The position numbers and the translations under genes are program-made. From NCBI GenBank assembly GCA_046046245.1, contig JBJOKE010000049.1, positions 22,522 to 86,521 on the forward strand: a stretch of DNA of 64,000 nucleotides, given 5' to 3'. Shown here one piece after another: positions 16,857-24,916 of this stretch. How positions within the stretch are numbered: position 1 is the first letter of the stretch; each line of letters opens with the position of its first letter. The notes beneath the pieces are model-generated. The model saw only the letters and a list, made by a program, of their open reading frames with translations, made no database searches and had not been told where the DNA came from. This stretch comes from UBA4615 sp046046245. Its GTDB lineage: Bacteria > Pseudomonadota > Gammaproteobacteria > Burkholderiales > Burkholderiaceae_E.

Positions 16857-17699
16857 GTGATGACGCACCGTCTCGCCACCACCTTCTCGCGCCGCTCGGC
16901 CGCGCTGCACTCGGATGTGCCGCTCACCGAAGAGCAGATCCGCCGCGTCGCGCCCTCGATCTTCGCGCCCGACAAACACGCCTCGCGATCGGCCCGCTAC
17001 ACGTACCTGCCGACCATCGAGATCCTGCGCAGGCTCGCCGCCGAAGGCTTCACGCCCTACGCCGTCACCCAGTCGCAGACCCGCGACGACGCCCACCGCG
17101 AACACACCAAGCACATGGTCCGGCTGCGCCGGCCCGATGCGAGCGGCGCCGCCCAGGCCAACGAGGTCGTGCTCATCAACTCGCACAACGGCGCCTCGTC
17201 CTACCAGATGCTGGGTGGCGTCTTCCGGTTCGTCTGCCGCAACGGCCTCGTCTGCGGCGACGTCCACGCCGAGGTCCGCGTCCCGCACAAGGGCGACGTG
17301 CTCGGCGAAGTCATCGACGGCGCGAACCTCATCGTCGAGCGCTTCGATTCGATCGACGCCTCGCGCGAGGCGATGCAGGCCGTCCCGCTCGACGCACCGG
17401 AACAGGCCGCGTTCGCGCGCGCCGCACTCGCGCTGCGCTACCCGGACGCCGACGACGCGCGGCCCGCGCCCGTCACCGAGTCCCAGCTGCTCGCCGCCCG
17501 CCGCCCCGAGGACACCGCCCCCGATCTCTGGACCGTTTTCAACCGGGTCCAGGAACACCTGATCCGGGGCGGGCTCCCCGCTCGCAGCCCGCGCGGGCGC
17601 CGGCAGCACACCCGCCCGGTGCGCGGCATCGACTCGAACGTGCAGCTCAACCGCGCGCTCTGGGTGCTCGCCGAAGCCATGCGCCGCCTCGCCGCCTGA
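16857..17699 (+). CDS. DUF932 domain-containing protein
   Basis: 280 residues from GTG 16857 (or ATG 16860, one codon later). Family-typical segments include VLINSHNGASSYQM, FRFVCRNGLVCGD and LIVERFDSI. DUF932 proteins are carried by plasmids and integrative conjugative elements, usually next to a RadC-like and a ParB-like gene, exactly as here; some act in anti-restriction or replication-related roles, but none is proven for this type. The preceding CAGGAGCCCC gives a good ribosome binding site. Cytoplasmic, no disruption. Confidence 0.85.
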   Translation: MMTHRLATTFSRRSAALHSDVPLTEEQIRRVAPSIFAPDKHASRSARYTYLPTIEILRRLAAEGFTPYAVTQSQTRDDAHREHTKHMVRLRRPDASGAAQANEVVLINSHNGASSYQMLGGVFRFVCRNGLVCGDVHAEVRVPHKGDVLGEVIDGANLIVERFDSIDASREAMQAVPLDAPEQAAFARAALALRYPDADDARPAPVTESQLLAARRPEDTAPDLWTVFNRVQEHLIRGGLPARSPRGRRQHTRPVRGIDSNVQLNRALWVLAEAMRRLAA

Positions 17700-17836
17700 T
17701 CCGCCCCCTTCGTGTGGGTCGCAGCCGAGGTTCGCTCGGGCGAGCCGCCGACGCCCCGCCGGACGCATCCGGCGACACCCCGGCGAGCGGACTTCCTTCA
17801 AGCCCGTCCGCGCGCCACACACCCAAGGAGCCTTCG

Positions 17837-19933
17837 ATGTCCACGTCCCGTCCCTCCGTTCGTTCGTCGTCCCGCCCGGTGGCCGCTGCCGCTGCCTCGG
17901 TCACCGAGCGCGCGCCGCGTCCCGTCGCGTCCGCGACCCGCGCCCGTCGCGCGGCACCGCCGTCGATCGCGGCCGTCGCGCTCGACGGCGAGTCGCGCTC
18001 GATCCCGCTCTCGTCGCTGGAACTCTCCCCGCGCAACGTGCGCAAGTCGGCTGCGACCGGGATCGAGGAACTCGCGGCCCTCATCCGCGCGCAGGGCCTG
18101 CTGCAGCCGCTGTGCGTGACGCCGCTCGCGAGCGGCACGCCGCCTCGCTTCGAGGTCACCGCAGGCGGGCGCCGGCTGCGTGCCCTGCAGTGGCTCGCCG
18201 CGCGCGGCGAACTGCCCGCCGATGCGCCCGTCGAGTGCAAGCTCTTCGACGCCTCGCGCGCGCACGAGGTCTCGCTTGCCGAAAACAGCGCGCGACAGGC
18301 CATGCACCCCGCCGACCAGTGCGAGGCGTTCAAGGCGATGATCGATGCGGGTCGCACCGTGGACGAGGTCGCGCTGCGCTTCGGCGTCTCCGCCCAGACC
18401 GTGCAGCGGCGGCTGCGTCTCGCTGGCATCGCGCCCGAACTCGTCGCGCTGTTCCGCGCGGGCGAGGCCTCGCTCGAACAGATGCAGGCGCTCGCCATCA
18501 CCGACGACACCGAGCGGCAGCTTGCCGTCTGGCACGGCGCCGACAGCTGGGCGCGCCAGCCGTGGCAACTGCGCAGCCGGCTGCTCGCGGGCGAGGTCCC
18601 GGCCTCCGACAGCCGCGTGCGCTTCGTTGGGCTCGACGCCTACGAGGCCGCCGGCGGCACCGTGCGTCGCGATCTCTTCGCCGAACACGACGACGCCTTC
18701 GTGACCGATCCCGTGCTGCTCGACCGGCTGGTCTCCCAGCGCCTGCACGACGAGGCGGACACGGTACGCGCCGAAGGCTGGGCGTGGTGCGAGCCGCGCC
18801 TGTCCTTCGACTACCCGGAGCGGGCGAACTACCTGCGGATCGAACGGCCGCGCCGCGCGCTCACCGAGGATGAATCGCACGAAGCCGAGACGCTGCGGGC
18901 GCGGCTCGCTGCGCTGGACGAGCGGCTGCGTGCGATGGAAGAGGCGGAAGACGAAGAAGGCGCGGAAGCCGCCGAGTCCGAGGCGCAGAATGGGGACGCG
19001 CTCGACACGGTCGAAACGGCCGAGAGGGTCGAGGATGAGGCCGACCGAATCCGCGTCCGGCTGCGCGACCTCCAGACTGTGTTCGAGGACTGGACGCCGG
19101 CGCACCGGGCGGAGGCCGGGGCGATCGTGTCGCTGGAGCGGGGGCAACTCGTCGTCACGCGGGGGCTCGTGCGGCGCGAGGACGCCGTGGGCGGGGTGGG
19201 TGCGGTGGGCAAACAGGATGCGGGCAGGGACGCAGCGCGGGAGGCTGCACCCGCCGCACGGCCCGAGCATCCGGAGCGGCTGACGCTTGCGCTGCTCAGT
19301 CACCTGACCTGCGCGATGCAGGCCACGCTCGTCGCATCGCCGAACGTCGCGCTCGCGGTGCTTGCGCACCGGCTCGTGATGCAGCTGCGCGCGCCCTACC
19401 GCGACTCGCTCCTGCGGATCGACGCCCGGGGCAGCGCGGACACCCTCGAACGCCATGCGCCAGAGATCGGCCAGTCGCGCGCCGGTGAGGCGCTCGCTCG
19501 CGAGCGCGACCGGTGGGGCGAGCTGCTTCCGGGCGAGCCGCTCGCGCTGCTGCGCTGGCTGCTCGGCCAGCCGGTGACGACGCTCGTGGAGGTGCTGGCG
19601 TTCTGCACCGCCGAGACGGTGGACGCCACGCAGGGCGGCATCGCCCGTCGGGACGACACCCGCGATGCCATCCGCCAAGCGCTCGGCCTCGACATGGCCG
19701 ACTGGTGGGAGCCGACCGCGCAGACCTACCTCGACGCGGTGCCGAAGGCGCGGATCGTCCAGGCCGTGGCCGAGGCGTGCGGCGCGCAGGCGGCCGCCGA
19801 TCTCGCATCGATGAAGAAGGCCGATGCGGTGAAGGCCGCCGAGGCGCGCCTCGCAGGGACGCGCTGGCTGCCCACGCTGCTGCGCCCGGCAGCCGTGATC
19901 GGCGCCGGTGAAGACGAGACGTCCGGCGAGTGA
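17837..19933 (+). CDS. Large ParB/RepB/Spo0J-type protein
   Basis: 698 residues starting at ATG 17837, chosen because AAGGAG lies at 17825-17830 and the upstream frame runs antiparallel to nothing real. After a basic Ser/Arg-rich leader come ParB landmarks: IPLSSLELSPRNVRKS, TAGGRRLRALQWL, the box ENSARQAMHPADQ and a helix-turn-helix (EVALRFGVSAQTVQRRL). The 400-residue C-terminal part, with acidic coiled coil near residues 350-410, is typical of the very long ParB-like proteins of conjugative islands. It is not the partner of the ParA at 36765, which has its own KorB-like gene. Likely role: element DNA binding/nuclease or maintenance. Confidence 0.85.
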   Translation: MSTSRPSVRSSSRPVAAAAASVTERAPRPVASATRARRAAPPSIAAVALDGESRSIPLSSLELSPRNVRKSAATGIEELAALIRAQGLLQPLCVTPLASGTPPRFEVTAGGRRLRALQWLAARGELPADAPVECKLFDASRAHEVSLAENSARQAMHPADQCEAFKAMIDAGRTVDEVALRFGVSAQTVQRRLRLAGIAPELVALFRAGEASLEQMQALAITDDTERQLAVWHGADSWARQPWQLRSRLLAGEVPASDSRVRFVGLDAYEAAGGTVRRDLFAEHDDAFVTDPVLLDRLVSQRLHDEADTVRAEGWAWCEPRLSFDYPERANYLRIERPRRALTEDESHEAETLRARLAALDERLRAMEEAEDEEGAEAAESEAQNGDALDTVETAERVEDEADRIRVRLRDLQTVFEDWTPAHRAEAGAIVSLERGQLVVTRGLVRREDAVGGVGAVGKQDAGRDAAREAAPAARPEHPERLTLALLSHLTCAMQATLVASPNVALAVLAHRLVMQLRAPYRDSLLRIDARGSADTLERHAPEIGQSRAGEALARERDRWGELLPGEPLALLRWLLGQPVTTLVEVLAFCTAETVDATQGGIARRDDTRDAIRQALGLDMADWWEPTAQTYLDAVPKARIVQAVAEACGAQAAADLASMKKADAVKAAEARLAGTRWLPTLLRPAAVIGAGEDETSGE

Positions 19934-19941
19934 GGCAGACG

Positions 19942-19968
19942 CCCGGCTTCGGCGGCGCCGAAGCCGGG
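19942..19968. terminator. 12-bp GC hairpin between convergent genes
   Basis: CCCGGCTTCGGC (19942-19953) and GCCGAAGCCGGG (19957-19968) form a perfect 12-bp stem with a 3-base loop, placed exactly between the ends of the converging ParB-like gene and the gene at 19974. No U-tract follows, so it would be a factor-dependent or bidirectional attenuating element. Confidence 0.6.
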
Positions 19969-19973
19969 TCGCG

Positions 19974-20369
19974 TCAATAGGGCTTGAGCGTCACGCCCCT
20001 GCGAAGCACCTCCTCCAGGCGCTCGCGCATCAGCCACACGAGGAGCTCGGCGTCCTGCACGGCGTCGATCGGGTCGGCGTCGGCCGCCGCTCGCAGGAAC
20101 GCCTTGGTGCGCGTGCGGATCGCGTGGTTCGCCATCAGCCGCTCGAGCGTCGCCTCGTAGCCCTCGACGGGACGCGAGAGGCGGCCGGCTTCGCTGCGGC
20201 CGAGCATCTCGGCGGTGAAGCGGCTCCAGTCGGCGTGGGTGGGCGAGCCGGGGCGATCGCGCGGCGCTGCGGTGAGCAGCAGGCCGCGCAGCTGCGACGG
20301 TGGAATGACTTCGGCGAGGTGCCGGCAGAAATGCCGCTCGGCGGGGGTGCAGGTGGCGGGGCTCGACAT
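19974..20369 (-). CDS. Small conserved-type element protein, function unknown
   Basis: 131 residues from ATG 20369 (MSSPATCTPAERHFCRHL). Mostly helical, with two Cys/His near the N-terminus (CTPAERHFCRH) and no membrane segment. The frame continues far upstream without a stop, but that extension is Arg/Pro/Ser-rich noise. I do not recognise the family; proteins of this size opposite the ParB-like gene are usual in related conjugative elements (recollection, not checked). Confidence 0.55.
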   Translation of the reverse strand: MSSPATCTPAERHFCRHLAEVIPPSQLRGLLLTAAPRDRPGSPTHADWSRFTAEMLGRSEAGRLSRPVEGYEATLERLMANHAIRTRTKAFLRAAADADPIDAVQDAELLVWLMRERLEEVLRRGVTLKPY

Positions 20370-20765
20370 GCGGCGAAGTCTGCCGGCATGCGACGGGGCT
20401 GGGTATCGGTCGTTTCGGCTAAGACGTTGGTCGTAGGGGAGAGGCTTCAGGGGTGGGGCGTGCCGTGGGCCGGCAGTGGAGGGAGAGGAGAGTGCGCGAA
20501 GCGGTTGGGGGCGGTTGAGGGGGCAGGATAGCCTCGCGGCAGCGGGTGTCATACGCGCGCGGCGGCAGCGTGGGCGGCGCCGCGCGGCAGCCCGTGTACG
20601 CTCAGTTGCCGCGACGACGATCCGTCGCGACGCTCGCCGATCCGCCGCTTCCCTCAGCGGCGAGGTGGGTCGGGGCCGAGGCCCCTCGGTTCGGCTTCGG
20701 CGGCGCCGAAATCCCCCCATCGGTCCTGCTGGTCGACGCGACGCCGCACGTGCGACAACACGGTC
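20370..20765. other. Intergenic stretch upstream of mobilisation genes
   Basis: 396 bases between the divergent small protein gene and mobC. It holds the candidate oriT and, near 20692-20712, a second copy of the GGCTTCGGCGGCGCCGAA palindrome also present at 19945. No gene is supported here. Confidence 0.6.
20519..20586 (-). other. Candidate origin of transfer (oriT), RP4-type nic core
   Basis: On the minus strand, bases 20531-20521 read CTATCCTGCCC, identical to the nic core of the IncP plasmid RP4 (cut after the G of TATCCTG, i.e. between 20524 and 20523). Upstream on that strand, 8-bp arms CGCGCGGC (20556-20563) and GCCGCGCG (20579-20586) form an inverted repeat, the usual relaxase-accessory binding feature. 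The site lies about 240 bases before the mobC-relaxase pair. With this polarity radC and the DUF932 gene would enter the recipient first and the relaxase last, as is normal. Confidence 0.6.
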
Positions 20766-21275
20766 ATGAACGCGAACGCGCTCGTTCAGTGCCGGGTGAG
20801 TGCCGAGATGAAGGCGGCGGTCGAGGCCGCCGCATCGGGTACCGGGTCGCATGCATCGGAGTGGCTTCGGGCGCTGCTGCGGCGGGAGTTGGCCGCGGCC
20901 GTCGCCGCCGAGGTCGGCGCGTCGGGCGAGTCGGTCCGCTCGGAGCGGATCACGATTCGGCTGCGACCCGGTGATGGCGCGCGTCTGCAGCAGCGAGCCC
21001 GCCGGCGTTCGATGAAGGGTTCGACCTACGCGGCGGCGGTGCTTCGCGCCCATCTGGTGAAGGCCCCGCCGATTCCCGACGAGGAGGTCGCGCTGCTCAA
21101 GGTGACGCTCGCGCGACTCTCGAATCTGGATCGAGCGCTGCGAGAACGCGACGGCTCGCGGGACGCCTCCGATCGGCTTCTCACCCAGACGCGGCACGAA
21201 GTCGGAGTGCTGCGCGATGAGCTCGCGCGGCTCGTGCGACGCAACGCGGAATCGTGGGACACACCCGATGCCTAA
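20766..21275 (+). CDS. MobC-like relaxosome accessory protein
   Basis: 169 residues, basic, with an N-terminal segment (VQCRVSAEMKAAVEAAAS) and a second one (RITIRLRPGDGARLQQRA) that look like tandem ribbon-helix-helix units, followed by helical regions with LVKAPPIPDEE, a MobC-like feature. Such proteins bind oriT and help melt DNA at nic for the relaxase. Its stop overlaps the relaxase start by 8 bases, so the two are translationally coupled. Confidence 0.78.
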   Translation: MNANALVQCRVSAEMKAAVEAAASGTGSHASEWLRALLRRELAAAVAAEVGASGESVRSERITIRLRPGDGARLQQRARRRSMKGSTYAAAVLRAHLVKAPPIPDEEVALLKVTLARLSNLDRALRERDGSRDASDRLLTQTRHEVGVLRDELARLVRRNAESWDTPDA

Positions 21276-22335
21276 GCGAAGAGTCCCGTCGATCGCCCCG
21301 CTCAATCCCGACGAGCCGCTGCTCATCCAGAGTCTGGGCCGGCGTGGCCCCTCGTCGCCCTTGCCTCGGTTGTCGGCCGAGCAGATCGCGAGGATCGGCC
21401 GGACGGTCCGCCGCGTACCGGAGGTCGTGGTAAAGGTCTCGGGGGGCGCTGCCGATGCGGCGGGCGTGAAGGCGCATCTGAAGTACATCGACCGGCATGG
21501 AAAGCTGCCGGTCGAGCTCGATACCGGCGCCGTTCAGGAAGGTCGAGCCACGGCCGGCGATATCTCGAAGGACTGGAATCTGGACGCGCTTCCCGCTTCC
21601 GACCGCGGGGACGGCCGGCGCGCCCGAGCCAAGGCCGTGCACAACATCGTGCTCTCGATGCCCGCGAAGGTGCCGCCCGAGAAGGTGTTGGCCGCAGCGA
21701 AGGCGTTCGCCCGCGAGCGCTTCGCGCTGCAGCATCGGTATGCGATGGTCCTCCATACCGACACGCGCCACCCGCATGTACACCTCGTGGTCAAGGCCGA
21801 GCGGGAGGACGGCCGCGGGCGCCTGAACATCTACAAGGCGACGCTGCGCGAATGGCGGCGCGACTTCGCCGGTCACCTTCGGGATCAGGGGATCGAGGCG
21901 AATGCCACGTCAGCGGCCGAGCGCGGGCGCTCCGCATCGAGGCTGCGCGACCCGATCCTGCGTGCGCAGCGACGCGCGGCATCCGGGAACGGTGCCGGAT
22001 CGACGTTCCTTCAAGCCAAGGTCCGTCAGGTCGATGCGATGCTTCGTCGCAAGGATGCGGCAGGGCTGTCGGCCGGCTCCGAACGGCTTGCTTCGACCCG
22101 GCGCAGTGTCGTCGAGCACTGGGAGGAGACCGCACGGGCGCTCGATGCGCAGGGTGAGCCTGCGATCGCGGCAAGGGTGCGCGCGTTCGCCCAAAGCTTC
22201 GAGCCCGTGCCGACGGATGCGCAACGGCTCGCCGGTGCGCTCGTCAGGCATCACACGAGACAGAGGGATGCGCGGTCGGGGCCCGCCGAGCCGAGGCACG
22301 GGGACGCGTACGGGGATGGTAGGGGGAAGGCATGA
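21268..22335 (+). CDS. MobP-type relaxase (VirD2/TraI-like mobilisation nuclease)
   Basis: 355 residues from ATG 21268. Motif III is LHTDTRHPHVHLVVKA with metal-binding His168, His170 and His172; ahead of it HNIVLSMP is typical of the family. A conserved Tyr nucleophile would be the one in KYIDRHG near residue 73. The protein would cut the minus strand at the candidate oriT and stay attached to the 5' end for export. It is short (no C-terminal helicase or primase); the LPD7-type domain that such relaxases often carry is encoded separately at 23843-24916. The stop overlaps the TraX start (ATGA). Confidence 0.85.
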   Translation: MPKRRVPSIAPLNPDEPLLIQSLGRRGPSSPLPRLSAEQIARIGRTVRRVPEVVVKVSGGAADAAGVKAHLKYIDRHGKLPVELDTGAVQEGRATAGDISKDWNLDALPASDRGDGRRARAKAVHNIVLSMPAKVPPEKVLAAAKAFARERFALQHRYAMVLHTDTRHPHVHLVVKAEREDGRGRLNIYKATLREWRRDFAGHLRDQGIEANATSAAERGRSASRLRDPILRAQRRAASGNGAGSTFLQAKVRQVDAMLRRKDAAGLSAGSERLASTRRSVVEHWEETARALDAQGEPAIAARVRAFAQSFEPVPTDAQRLAGALVRHHTRQRDARSGPAEPRHGDAYGDGRGKA

Positions 22336-23081
22336 CGACCGCTCGAGTCGCACCCGCCGCTGTCTGCGGCGAGGGCGGGTCGCACGCTGTCGAGGGGCTC
22401 TGGTCCACCGGCCAGCTCGAGGCCCTGAAGCGGATCGCGCTGATCTCGATGGTCATCGATCATGTCGGGCGCTATGCGTTGGGAGCGCCGGAGACGAGCT
22501 GGCCCTTCGTGCTCGGCCGGCTCGCGTTCCCGCTTTTCGCGCTGGTGCTGGCTGCGAATCTCGCACGCGAAGGGGATCGTCCGACGCGGGCGGCGCGAAC
22601 CGCAGCTCGGCTCGGTCTCTGGGCCGCGGTGTCGGTGGTGCCGTCCTGGCTTGCCCGTGACGTGGTGCTTCCGCTGAACGTGCTGGCAACCCTCGCGCTC
22701 GGCGCGCTCTGCTGCTGGGCCGTCTCGAGTCTGTCACCCTCGCCGGTCAGGCTCGGCGTCGGCGCTGCGGCGATCCTCGTCTCGCCGCTCGTCGAATTCG
22801 GGACCGCCGGGGTAGCGCTGGTGCTGCTGGGCTGCCTGACGCTCTCGTCGCCGATTCGGACTGTTCCCGTCGCGTCCGCATGCGCGGCACTCGGCGCGCT
22901 GGCTGCGCTGAACGCACTGTTCGGCGGATGGATGGCGGGGGCCGCGACATGCATCGCGTTGCCCCTGGCCTTGCAGATGCGTGTGCTGCCGATTCGCGCC
23001 CGTCGGACGAAGTGGTTCTACTACGCCTTCTATCCGCTTCACCTGCTCGCGATCGTGCTCTACCAGGCCTGGCCGGGTTGA
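22332..23081 (+). CDS. traX: TraX-family membrane protein
   Basis: 249 residues with about seven to eight hydrophobic segments. Hallmarks are LKRIALISMVIDHVGRY near the start and WFYYAFYPLHLLAIVL at the end, both diagnostic of the TraX family, whose founding member N-acetylates F pilin. In elements with a VirB-type pilus the acetyl acceptor is unproven; a modification of the VirB2 pilin is plausible. Coupled to the relaxase gene by a 4-base overlap. Confidence 0.88.
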   Translation: MTTARVAPAAVCGEGGSHAVEGLWSTGQLEALKRIALISMVIDHVGRYALGAPETSWPFVLGRLAFPLFALVLAANLAREGDRPTRAARTAARLGLWAAVSVVPSWLARDVVLPLNVLATLALGALCCWAVSSLSPSPVRLGVGAAAILVSPLVEFGTAGVALVLLGCLTLSSPIRTVPVASACAALGALAALNALFGGWMAGAATCIALPLALQMRVLPIRARRTKWFYYAFYPLHLLAIVLYQAWPG

Positions 23082-23147
23082 ACGTCCCGCGAGTCGGCTC
23101 GCGCCCTTGCGGTACGCGGATCCGGCGTTATCGCGCCCATCGGTCGG

Positions 23148-23846
23148 TCAGTACCGGGTCCGGTTCCACAGTCGATACCCGGCCCCGTCGCCCCGATCGA
23201 CCAACAGTTCGACGTAGCCGGGCGACGGGGCCGCCTGGATCAGCAGCAGCGAGTCGTAGATCGCCACGGACTGGTAGCCGTCGCCGCTCGACAGCATCCG
23301 CGTTCCGATCTGCCTGCCCGCGCAGACCCGGGGTGGCGGCGGCGCGTCGGCGGGATCCGCGATCACACCGGGCCCGACACCCGGGGCGGCGCCCACGGTG
23401 AAGGGCAGGCCGGGGGCGACCGGGGTGAGGACCCCGTCCGACGTCGCGCGGGGAGCGGCCCCGACGCTCTCGACGGTCTGACCGGGGTCGAGCGCAGCCA
23501 TGCCGGCTGGACAGGCGTCGTAGGGATCGGCGCCGATGCGGGCGATGACGCCACCCGTGGGACCGGTCGCCATCGGGCAGGATGGAAACGGCCGGCCGCG
23601 CCGCAGATCCGCCCAGAGGCGCCGGATCGGGGCCACGCATTCGGGGATCGCGGTGGGCCCGCCGGGATTGGCCAGACAGAGCAGCACGGTGCAGCCCCAC
23701 GGCGCCGCGGGCGTCGCGGCGGCGACGGCAGCGGCGCGTCGGGCGGCGTCCGCTGTGATCGCGAGCGGATCGAACGACTGCGAGCGCGCCGGATCGAGGG
23801 CGAAGACGCTCGCCGCGGCCAGCAGCGCGCGGATCGGTCGCTTCAT
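23148..23846 (-). CDS. Secreted Cys-containing conjugation-associated protein
   Basis: 232 residues with a short signal peptide (MKRPIRALLAAASVFALDPARS) and a conserved block GCTVLLCLANPGGPT...CVAPI...FPSC, containing four cysteines that may form disulfides, then a Pro/Gly-rich stretch and a C-terminal domain ending LWNRTRY. I recall similar proteins encoded at this place in P-type T4SS loci but know no function. It is the last gene of the long leftward transfer operon, overlapping the LPD7 gene by 4 bases. Confidence 0.7.
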   Translation of the reverse strand: MKRPIRALLAAASVFALDPARSQSFDPLAITADAARRAAAVAAATPAAPWGCTVLLCLANPGGPTAIPECVAPIRRLWADLRRGRPFPSCPMATGPTGGVIARIGADPYDACPAGMAALDPGQTVESVGAAPRATSDGVLTPVAPGLPFTVGAAPGVGPGVIADPADAPPPPRVCAGRQIGTRMLSSGDGYQSVAIYDSLLLIQAAPSPGYVELLVDRGDGAGYRLWNRTRY

Positions 23847-24916
23847 CGCTGCCTCGGCTCGGGCTGCCGCTGCGGGCGCGACGGCTCCTGCCGACCGCGT
23901 CCGGTGGCAGTCAGCCGGATCCCCGGCAGGCGGCCACCTTGCTCGACAGTCGCAGCCAGGGTTTGACGCACCGCCTCGACGAAGCGTGTCCGCTCGCGAT
24001 CGCGGGTGAGGCGTGCGCTCGCGAACACGCGGGCGGCCTGCATGATCAGGGCGGCATCACCCAGCACCGGGTCGCTCGCGAGGTGCTCCGCCGAAAGGTC
24101 GACGGCTTGCCGCAGGGTCTCGGCCCGCGATCGGCGTCGATCAAGTTCCTCCGTGCGCTCGATCTCCCAGGTGTCCGGTGTCCGTCCGCGCGCCGGGTCT
24201 GCCCCGGCCGGCGATGTGCGACGGCCGCGCGCGGTCTTGCGGACCGAGATCTCGTCGCCGGCGCGAATCGGTGGGGACGACGTTGCCAGCGCCCGGGCAA
24301 GGCCGGTTCCCCACAGCTCGGTCTGACCCGCATCCGTGCGCATACGCACGAAAAACGATCGTGCGTTGCGCGAGTCGAATCGGTAGGGCGCCTCCCCCGA
24401 AGCGATCAACGTGCCGGTCGTCGTTGCGCCGAGGTCCCGCGTGGATCGAGACGCGCCGGGCTGCCGGATGGAGCGGTCCGCCGCGGCGCGATCCGCGCGA
24501 CTCGAGCCTTGCGAGTCATCGTTCGCCGACTCGGCGGGGCGCGCGACCTCGCGCGGGCGAGGCTCGTCGTCGGCAAGTGCGAGACCCAACTGCCGCGCCT
24601 CGGCCCGCGCCACCATTCTGAATGCCTCCGATCCGTGGATCGAGACGCGCGTCCAGCCCTGCGCGCGAGCGATCTGCAGCGCGTCTGTCACCACTTGGCG
24701 GTTGGTGGTGCGCACGATGATCGCGTCCGAGCGCCGCTCGAGCGCGATCGCCCCGTCGGGAAAGAGAAGCCGATCACCGTCGGTGCGGTAGCGCCTCGCG
24801 ATCTCATCGGGCAGCTCGGCGTCGACTCGAGACCGGCCCGGCTCGGTGGCGTGCGGCGTCCGCTCGGCCGAGGCGATCGCGCCGCCGGGGAGACCCTGAT
24901 CGTCGTTCGTGCTCAT
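23843..24916 (-). CDS. LPD7 domain-containing protein
   Basis: 357 residues. Residues about 35-115 match the large polyvalent protein-associated domain 7: RYRTDGDRLLFPDG, ALQIARAQGWTRVSIHGSEAF, MVARAEARQLGL. This domain usually sits in multi-domain relaxases and primases of conjugative elements; here it is free-standing with a disordered basic region and a second conserved block around PYRFDSRNARSFFVRMRT, followed by GTGLARAL. Probable cytoplasmic relaxosome or DNA-handling factor. Start overlaps the VirD4 stop (ATGA). Confidence 0.75.
   Translation of the reverse strand: MSTNDDQGLPGGAIASAERTPHATEPGRSRVDAELPDEIARRYRTDGDRLLFPDGAIALERRSDAIIVRTTNRQVVTDALQIARAQGWTRVSIHGSEAFRMVARAEARQLGLALADDEPRPREVARPAESANDDSQGSSRADRAAADRSIRQPGASRSTRDLGATTTGTLIASGEAPYRFDSRNARSFFVRMRTDAGQTELWGTGLARALATSSPPIRAGDEISVRKTARGRRTSPAGADPARGRTPDTWEIERTEELDRRRSRAETLRQAVDLSAEHLASDPVLGDAALIMQAARVFASARLTRDRERTRFVEAVRQTLAATVEQGGRLPGIRLTATGRGRQEPSRPQRQPEPRQR

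Noticed and set aside
16712..17836. N-terminal extension of the ParB-like protein by about 375 residues
   Set aside because: It overlaps the DUF932 gene in another frame, is Arg/Pro noise, and ATG 17837 has a clear ribosome binding site.
17798..19678. 626-residue open frame on the minus strand
   Set aside because: It lies antisense to the whole ParB-like gene and is His/Arg/Pro-rich with no motif; a result of high-GC codon bias.
19974..21488. 504-residue minus-strand protein
   Set aside because: Only the last 131 residues look coding; the rest overlaps mobC and relaxase sequence in antisense.
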